Shown here one piece after another: positions 58,773 to 64,000 of a stretch of 64,000 nucleotides of DNA. The notes under the pieces are model-generated. The model had not been told where the DNA came from. It saw only the letters and a program-made list of their open reading frames with translations, and did not search any database. Made by a program: the position numbers and the translations under genes. Position 1 is the stretch's first letter; each line of letters opens with the position of its first letter. Origin of the DNA: an uncultured Clostridia bacterium (GTDB lineage Bacteria; Bacillota; Clostridia; Christensenellales; Borkfalkiaceae); contig CAKQJE010000009.1 in the NCBI GenBank assembly GCA_934247225.1, positions 1 to 64,000 of the forward strand, given 5' to 3'.

Positions 58773-60434
58773 TCATTCGAGAACGAACATATAGTCGTAA
58801 ACAGGTTGATCCCCTTCGATGACTATCGTTTCCGTTTCGGGATATTTCTCGTTTATATGATTTTTTATATTCTCGGCTTCCTCTTCGGTCGTATTTTCGC
58901 CCGTGAATACAAGCATAAGTCCTCTTTCGGAAGCGTCCGCCGCTTCGAGAAGTTTTTCCGCGGCGCGGTTTTTGTCTTTGTCGTCCGAATAAATCTTGTC
59001 GCCGACAAAACCAATATAATCCCCGCTTTTAACCGATACGCCGTTCATCGCCGTGTCCCGGTTGGCTTTCGATACGCAAGCCGTAACCACGCCTTCAACC
59101 GAGCCATTTATGCCGTCCACGATGTCTTCCGTCGCTCCGTCCGTTTCCATCATCGATACGGCGGCGTAGCCCTCGCCGATCGTTTTTGTTTTTATAACGA
59201 TTATTTCCGATTTATCGTAAAGCCCGGCGGCTTGCTCGGCGGTTAAAATAACGTTTTTGTTGTTCGGGAAAACGAAAATTCTTTCCGCGTACACTTTATC
59301 GAACGCGGCTATCATATCTCCCGCAGACGGGTTCATGCTCTGCCCGCCGTCAACGACTTCGTCTACCCCGAGCGACAGGAAAGTTTCTTTTAACCCCTTG
59401 CCCGCGGCGACCACGACGATACCCGTTTTCTTTTTGTGCGCGCTTTTTTTTGCAAGTTTTGCCTGCGCGTTATCACCCTTCGTAACGGCTTCGCTGTGTT
59501 GAAGAGTCATATTTTCGATTTTCAAAGTAAGAAATTCGCCGAAGTTCTGGCAATAACGCAAAACTCCGCCCGGATCCTTCGTGTGAACGTGAACTTTTAC
59601 GATACTTCCGTCCTTGAAACAGACGACAGAATCGCCCACGTTGTTTAAATAATTTATAAGTTCGTTTTCGTCAAACGACTCAACGTCCGTTTTCGCGCGC
59701 TGCAAACGGAGCAAAAACTCCGTACAATAACCGAATTCCAGAACGTTGTTCTCGTCGAAAAGCGAAAAATCTATCGAAGAAGCCGTTTTTATAACCTCGG
59801 CTCTCTTTTCCTCGGCGTAGGTCTCTCCTCTTTCGAGAGCTTCTTTCATCCCTTCGAATATGTAATAAAGTCCCGCGCCGCCGCTGTCGACAACCCCGGC
59901 TTCCGCAAGAACGGGCAGAAGCTCCGGCGTTCTGTCAAGCGAACGCCCCATTTCGCCGAGAAGCTCTTCGAAATATTCCTCCAAGCCGTTGCAATCTTTT
60001 GAGTTCGCGTATTTTACCGCGTCTTTAAAAACGGTAAGAATAGTTCCCTCCACGGGTTTCGAAACAGCTCCGTAAGCGCTTGTAACGCCCGATTCCATTC
60101 CGCGTTTTATATCCTCGAAATCGGCTTTTTCAAGCCCTTTGAGTTCCGAAGTTATACCCGCGAAAATTCTCGATAATATAACGCCCGAATTTCCTCTCGC
60201 GCCGAGAAGCATTCCTTCCGCCGCGGCTTTGGAAACCGCCCCGAGATCGCTGCCGGCTTTTTTCGCCGCGTCCGCTCCCGAGCCGAACGTCATAAGCATA
60301 TTGTCTCCCGTGTCTCCGTCCGGTATCGGGAACACGTTAAGATCGTTTATATCCTGCCTGTATGCGGCGAGCTTGAACGCCCCGCCCGAAAGCATACCCG
60401 CAAATTCTTTTCCGCCGATTGTCATCGTCTGCAT
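58773..60434 (-). CDS. fakA: Fatty-acid kinase FakA-like (DhaL/DAK2 domain) protein
   Basis: This 553-residue protein has an N-terminal DhaL ATP-binding domain with the Mg-binding Asp cluster in PDGDTGDN (38-45), then a GARGNSGVILSRI motif, and a C-terminal domain of the YloV/FakA type. FakA phosphorylates fatty acids bound to FakB. ATG at 60434; the operon promoter is at 60608-60636. Confidence 0.92.
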   Translation of the reverse strand: MQTMTIGGKEFAGMLSGGAFKLAAYRQDINDLNVFPIPDGDTGDNMLMTFGSGADAAKKAGSDLGAVSKAAAEGMLLGARGNSGVILSRIFAGITSELKGLEKADFEDIKRGMESGVTSAYGAVSKPVEGTILTVFKDAVKYANSKDCNGLEEYFEELLGEMGRSLDRTPELLPVLAEAGVVDSGGAGLYYIFEGMKEALERGETYAEEKRAEVIKTASSIDFSLFDENNVLEFGYCTEFLLRLQRAKTDVESFDENELINYLNNVGDSVVCFKDGSIVKVHVHTKDPGGVLRYCQNFGEFLTLKIENMTLQHSEAVTKGDNAQAKLAKKSAHKKKTGIVVVAAGKGLKETFLSLGVDEVVDGGQSMNPSAGDMIAAFDKVYAERIFVFPNNKNVILTAEQAAGLYDKSEIIVIKTKTIGEGYAAVSMMETDGATEDIVDGINGSVEGVVTACVSKANRDTAMNGVSVKSGDYIGFVGDKIYSDDKDKNRAAEKLLEAADASERGLMLVFTGENTTEEEAENIKNHINEKYPETETIVIEGDQPVYDYMFVLE

Positions 60435-60607
60435 TTATATCTCCGAATCGGATTTCGCTATCCGAAAATCCGACCTGTCGGTTTTTAGATTATCGCACGT
60501 CTTTTCCGTAAAAATCCGTAATCAAGCATATCGGTTCGACGTTTTATGCAAAATTTTCCCGTTTTGAAAATTGCCGCCTATACGCCCAAGATAAAACGTA
60601 CTATCTT

Positions 60608-60636
60608 AGTATATAATAATCTTCAAACTAAGTCAA
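60608..60636 (-). promoter_or_regulatory. Promoter of the fakA-degV-plsX-acpP operon
   Basis: On the minus strand TTGACT (60631-60636) and TATACT (60608-60613), spacer 17. The leader is about 165 bases and includes an 8-base hairpin close to the start codon. Confidence 0.7.
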
Positions 60637-60699
60637 CGAAATTTCATCGCAAATTCATATAAAGATACTTTTCAAGGCGTTTTTATGCAAAAAACGTTT

Positions 60700-60795
60700 A
60701 CACGGAAAAAGCGACCTCTTTCGAGATCGCCTTTTCCGTTTGTATTTTAAGGGGGATTAGGGTAAGCAATTTGTCTGTAAAAAGCACAATCGCTC
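60700..60795 (-). ncRNA. Possible small RNA with a C-rich single-stranded segment
   Basis: On the minus strand a weak promoter (TTGTCA 60824-60829, TATACG 60802-60807, spacer 16) precedes a hairpin (GTAAAGAGC and GCTTTTTAC, one G-T pair), an unpaired segment with CCCTAATCCCCC, and a terminator stem. A C-rich loop of this kind can pair with ribosome sites in small RNAs of Firmicutes. It may equally be only the 3' end of the aspartokinase message. Confidence 0.3.
60702..60739 (-). terminator. Terminator after the aspartokinase gene
   Basis: ACGGAAAA, GCGA and CTC (60702-60718) pair with GAG, TCGC and TTTTCCGT (up to 60739) with three single-base interior mismatches. T6 follows on the minus strand seven bases later. 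It can act from either side. Confidence 0.65.
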
Positions 60796-60855
60796 TTTAC
60801 GCGTATATGATAACACTTCAATGTGACAACTGTATGATAACGAAATAAAAAAATT

Positions 60856-62016
60856 TTATTTGTAAATTTGGTCGAATATCTCCGATAAAATCAAGGATTT
60901 TTCGGCTCCGACGACAGCCGAGACAAAACCTTCGTCCGAGCATACGCTCACCGTTTCGCAAGTATTTTTAAGATAGCCGATTATTTTCTCGCTTTCTTCA
61001 CATAAAGAAAACCAAAATACAAAATCATCGGGCGAAACGATATTTTTTGCCGCGTCTAAAAATGTTTCGTAAACAGGAACCTCGGAAGCCCTTTGCTCTA
61101 AATTTCTTTTCACAATCCCGAATTTATCCCCGGCAAAGCAAAACTCACCTGTCGTTTCGTACGAATCTTCGCTCAATAAAGTACCCTCCGAGCTTTCGTT
61201 GAACGTGTTTTTGACGATAACGTTTATCCCGCTCCCCGCCAGCAGTTCCAACACCTCGGGGTGAAGCACGTTTACCGAAAAATCGCAAAGTGTTTTCATA
61301 TGGCGAAAAGATATTTTTTTCAAAGGTCGGATTTTGTTTTTATACAAAGCGTATTTTCTCGGCAGAAGCGCGGGCGGAAACGGCAGAACGCCGTCTACGT
61401 CGGTGTAATTTACGTAAACGTCGGCTTTCAGGGCGGCGGCAAGAAGAGCGCCCGTTATGTCTCCTCCGCCCCGAGGCATAAGCTTTATGTTTCCCTTTCT
61501 GTCCGAACCGTAAAAACCGCCCGTAACGAAACCGCCCGTCTCGATAAATTTTTCCCTTATGAGAAAAGAAGAAAAACCGACGTCGAGTTTATCCGCGTTT
61601 CCGAAACGAATTATTTCCGCGCTGTCTGCAAAGGGACGGAGAGAAACGGCGGAAAAAATTTTCGAATACAGGTATTCGCCTCTTGAAATTAAAAAATCAG
61701 GCGAAGAGGTTTTTTCTTCCTCGCGCCCGATCTTCATTAGTGCTTCGTGTAAATCGAATTCGATTTTCAAATCTTCGCAAAGCTCTGAAATTCTTTCTTC
61801 GATATTTTTTAAAGCCGACTCCTCGCTTTTTCCCGCGCGCAAACGCGGGTATGCGGCGATAAGTTCGTCGGTAATCTTTTTTTCGTTAGTCACCTTTCCG
61901 CCCGCGGAAACAGCCACGGCTTTTATCGTCCCGTCGCTTTCCGAAATCTTAACGGCCCGGCGGACGGCGTTTGCGGTAGCCATGGAAGTTCCGCCGAATT
62001 TGGCAACTTTTATCAA
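60856..62016 (-). CDS. Aspartokinase, short form with altered substrate motif
   Basis: This is a 386-residue protein from the TTG at 62016, which overlaps the stop of a 36-residue gene (TTGA). It has KVAKFGGTS near the start and TDVDGV in the middle. It starts the Asp-derived amino-acid and diaminopimelate pathways. The usual RGGSD motif reads RGGGD, and the C-terminal ACT region (about 100 residues) is short. The change may be tolerated or affect activity. A longer frame start at 62085 is a shadow. Confidence 0.85.
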   Translation of the reverse strand: MIKVAKFGGTSMATANAVRRAVKISESDGTIKAVAVSAGGKVTNEKKITDELIAAYPRLRAGKSEESALKNIEERISELCEDLKIEFDLHEALMKIGREEEKTSSPDFLISRGEYLYSKIFSAVSLRPFADSAEIIRFGNADKLDVGFSSFLIREKFIETGGFVTGGFYGSDRKGNIKLMPRGGGDITGALLAAALKADVYVNYTDVDGVLPFPPALLPRKYALYKNKIRPLKKISFRHMKTLCDFSVNVLHPEVLELLAGSGINVIVKNTFNESSEGTLLSEDSYETTGEFCFAGDKFGIVKRNLEQRASEVPVYETFLDAAKNIVSPDDFVFWFSLCEESEKIIGYLKNTCETVSVCSDEGFVSAVVGAEKSLILSEIFDQIYK

Positions 62017-62123
62017 TAGTTCATCACCAGAAAAACGAATACGGCGAGTACGGCGGCAAGCGCAGCCGAAATTATCGCTCTGCAAACTTTGGTGGACGTT
62101 TTGTCTTTATGTTCTCCGTTCAT
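62013..62123 (-). CDS. 36-residue membrane peptide
   Basis: The frame runs from ATG at 62123, with an AGAGG ribosome site, to TGA (62013-62015). It has a polar, positively charged 14-residue N-terminus and one membrane segment (about 15-34). Its stop overlaps the TTG start of the aspartokinase gene, so the coupling supports translation. It lies 24 bases after cdaA. The function is unknown. Confidence 0.6.
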   Translation of the reverse strand: MNGEHKDKTSTKVCRAIISAALAAVLAVFVFLVMNY

Positions 62124-62147
62124 AATAACCTCTCTTTATCGTTTTTA

Positions 62148-62966
62148 TCAGTCTTTCTCGTCAAGCAGTTCCTGCCAATAATACTCTTTAAGCATCTGAC
62201 GAAGCATTTCGGAATCGACATAGCGTTTGATTTTTCCGCCCTGAGCAATCGAAATAATACCCGTTTCTTCCGAAACGATGAGAGCCGTTACGCTTATCGT
62301 TTCGGTTATGCCGATACCCGCTCTGTGACGGGTTCCGAGTTCCTTGGGAAGATTTACTTCCTGCGATAAGGGAAGGAAACAACCCGCGGCGTGAACCTTG
62401 GAACCGTTTATGACCATTGCGCCGTCGTGAAGGGGGGTTTTGGGGAAGAATATGCTTTCGATAAGCGCGGCGGAAATTTCGGAATCGATGATAACGCCGC
62501 TGTCTATAATGGTTTTCGGCATATTCCCGTTTGCGAGAATTATTATCGCGCCCACGTCGTTTTTGGACATATTCTGAACGGCTTTGACGATCTCGTCGAT
62601 ATAATGATTGACGTTCTGCGCAGCCGCGCTGTTTTTGACGACGTGTTTCGTTTCACCCGCTTTTTTTATACCGAAATCCCAGATATCCCTTTTGATTTCC
62701 GTTGCGAAAAGAACGAAAACTATCACGATGAAAGGCGATAAGATGCCGAGATAGGTAAAAGGCTGTTTCTCTTTATCGTAAAGAATGAAAAGCACGCCCG
62801 TTAAGGCAACGTATATGAACATGACCGCAATCATCCATTTTGCGTTGTTCCTCTGCAAAAGATTTATCAGATAGAAAAACAACGCGAAAAGAAGAATTAT
62901 CGTAAGCGTGGTCGAAGCGACGTCGGCAGTAAAAATGCCCGCCACTTTTTCAAGTATTTCTTTCAT
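62148..62966 (-). CDS. cdaA: Diadenylate cyclase CdaA
   Basis: This 272-residue membrane enzyme has three N-terminal helices (about 17-37, 44-62, 74-90) and a DAC domain with DGA (181-183) and RHRAG (213-217). It makes c-di-AMP. I use ATG at 62966 with a GAGAGAAT site; the longer frame extends into the gap before holA. Usually cdaR (YbbR) and glmM follow; here an unrelated 36-residue gene and the aspartokinase gene do. Confidence 0.95.
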   Translation of the reverse strand: MKEILEKVAGIFTADVASTTLTIILLFALFFYLINLLQRNNAKWMIAVMFIYVALTGVLFILYDKEKQPFTYLGILSPFIVIVFVLFATEIKRDIWDFGIKKAGETKHVVKNSAAAQNVNHYIDEIVKAVQNMSKNDVGAIIILANGNMPKTIIDSGVIIDSEISAALIESIFFPKTPLHDGAMVINGSKVHAAGCFLPLSQEVNLPKELGTRHRAGIGITETISVTALIVSEETGIISIAQGGKIKRYVDSEMLRQMLKEYYWQELLDEKD

Positions 62967-63031
62967 ATTCTCTCCTATGTATATTATAAAGCCGTCGGCT
63001 TTTATGATTTTTATCCGCGATTTTATCTGCG

Positions 63032-63994
63032 TTAACCAACAAGTATATTCAAAATCCCGTTCCACATCGCCGATTGAGCTTCGATTTTTCCCTGTTTGAA
63101 AAGCGAGTCTTCTTCCGAAAGCTTATCGACGACGGCTTTAAGCCGTTTCGGCGAAAATCTACGAGCCTGTTCGCGGGCTTTTTTCACGGCGTATTCCTTT
63201 ATGCCGAGGTGAGCGGCAAGCGCGCCGTCGCTCTCGGTAGATAACGCGGCGAACAAAAGTTTTCTGAAATGATAATAAAGCGAAACGAAAAGTTTTTGCC
63301 CGTCTCCCGAAGAATCGAGCATTTCTATAAACGTTTCGTAAGCTTTGTCGTACCTTCTCGAAGCGATGAAATCGACTACTTCGTACAGCTTATACTCGGT
63401 TTCTTTAACGCAAAGCGCGTCGACGACTTCTTCGGTGATCTCTCCCCCGCCGGAATACGCGATAAGTTTTTCGGTTTCGCCGTTGATTCTCGTCATGTCG
63501 CCGTCGCAAAAATCGATAAGTTTTGCCGCGGCAAGAGTCGAAATCGTGCAGCCTTCCGAACGGACTTTGTTGTTTATCCAACCCGAAATAAGAAGGTTGT
63601 CGCCCTTGGAACAATCTACGAAAGTAACGTTTTTCTGTTTTGCGAGAGACTCCGACGGATTTGAATTGCAGATAACGAAAACCGTCGTTTCGCAAGGATC
63701 TTCGAAATACCCCGAAAGAGCCTTGATGTCTGCGGTGAGAGGATAATATTCCTTAACCGCAACCACTCTTTTTTCACTCATGAACGGATAACTGACAAGC
63801 GCGGAAATAAGCTTATCGGGATTACCTTTTACCTCTTGCCCGTCGAAAACGGTAAGGTTTAAATCGGGTTCGGAGAGGCATTTGTCGCATATAAGCTTCA
63901 ACGCGTAAGACACGAAAAACGCGTCTTCCCCGCTGACGAGATAAATCCTTTCAACGCTCGAAAAAAGGCTTCTTTTCAGTTCCTTGAATTTCAT
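63032..63994 (-). CDS. holA: DNA polymerase III delta subunit
   Basis: This is a protein of about 320 residues from ATG 63994 (MKFKELKR). It starts with the family pattern KELKR...YLVSGEDAFFVSYAL and ends with the IEAQSAMWNGILNIL helix. HolA opens the beta clamp during loading. It touches the right window edge and a start upstream is possible, though this ATG suits the family. It is transcribed toward cdaA with a 65-base gap. Confidence 0.9.
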   Translation of the reverse strand: MKFKELKRSLFSSVERIYLVSGEDAFFVSYALKLICDKCLSEPDLNLTVFDGQEVKGNPDKLISALVSYPFMSEKRVVAVKEYYPLTADIKALSGYFEDPCETTVFVICNSNPSESLAKQKNVTFVDCSKGDNLLISGWINNKVRSEGCTISTLAAAKLIDFCDGDMTRINGETEKLIAYSGGGEITEEVVDALCVKETEYKLYEVVDFIASRRYDKAYETFIEMLDSSGDGQKLFVSLYYHFRKLLFAALSTESDGALAAHLGIKEYAVKKAREQARRFSPKRLKAVVDKLSEEDSLFKQGKIEAQSAMWNGILNILVG

Positions 63995-64000
63995 AATCAA

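Larger units (their letters stand above)
60435..60855. other. Gene-free 421-base region with fakA leader, promoter, terminator and possible small RNA
   Basis: From left to right it holds a leader hairpin TCGGATTT/AAATCCGA (60448-60455, 60466-60473) close to fakA, the fakA promoter, a hairpin terminator (60702-60739) and a candidate small RNA on the minus strand. GTTATCATA occurs twice as a direct repeat near 60807-60842. I see no coding frame. Confidence 0.6.

Overview
The window fits a spore-forming, low-to-moderate GC Firmicute of class Clostridia; I cannot name the species. Supporting this are spmA/spmB, the yabP-yabQ-divIC block, cdaA, the FakA/DegV fatty-acid kinase pair, a DinR-type LexA box and TTGACA/TATAAT-like promoters. 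Almost all chromosomal genes lie on the minus strand.

Layout. (1) 1-11296: the right-hand part of a compact, A+T-rich integrated element; its left end is outside the window. It carries a leftward block of about 15 small genes, a structured intergenic region (7915-8054), a repressor/operator switch (8219-8342), a short rightward block (XRE repressor, zinc-ribbon nuclease-like protein, tyrosine integrase), and the 3' half of a tRNA-Leu(CAA) gene as the right attachment site (11242-11296). The leftward block has DNA-binding-like and small basic proteins first, then secreted or membrane-anchored proteins, including two clear paralogues. It looks like a small phage or phage-like element, possibly of filamentous (inovirus) type, but no diagnostic morphogenesis or rolling-circle gene is visible. 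(2) 11.6-17.3 kb: amidohydrolase, pckA, and the feoA-feoB-Cys-rich iron operon. (3) 17.4-22.1 kb: gyrB-gyrA. (4) 22.2-29.98 kb: site-2 protease, Ppx/GppA, sporulation/division genes, a PTS-like EIIC, a phosphoesterase, a Cys-containing conserved protein, ksgA, a radical SAM protein and tatD, followed by metG to 31.9 kb. (5) 32.0-33.1 kb: spmA-spmB, the only plus-strand chromosomal genes. (6) 33.1-40.9 kb: an MFS transporter and the dgt-dnaG-rpoD-trmK-nif3-zinc-ribbon run. (7) 41.0-43.5 kb: SDR, efp, Xaa-Pro peptidase. (8) 43.6-50.2 kb: a uvrB-uvrA operon preceded by three small membrane-protein genes, a duplicated promoter and a LexA-like box. (9) 50.2-55.4 kb: a heterodimeric ABC exporter and a MATE exporter. 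(10) 55.5-60.4 kb: fakA-degV-acetyltransferase-plsX-acpP, a fatty-acid activation and phospholipid entry unit. (11) 60.8-64.0 kb: holA, cdaA, a 36-residue membrane peptide and an aspartokinase.

Items most deserving a second look are the uncharacterised tRNA-Leu element, a perfect-consensus promoter plus terminator on the strand opposite its gene block (a probable small RNA, 5158-5320), its operator switch, the integrase leader with twin palindromes and two starts, and the LexA-like control of the extended uvrBA operon. Functions are read from sequence motifs only; no database search was run.
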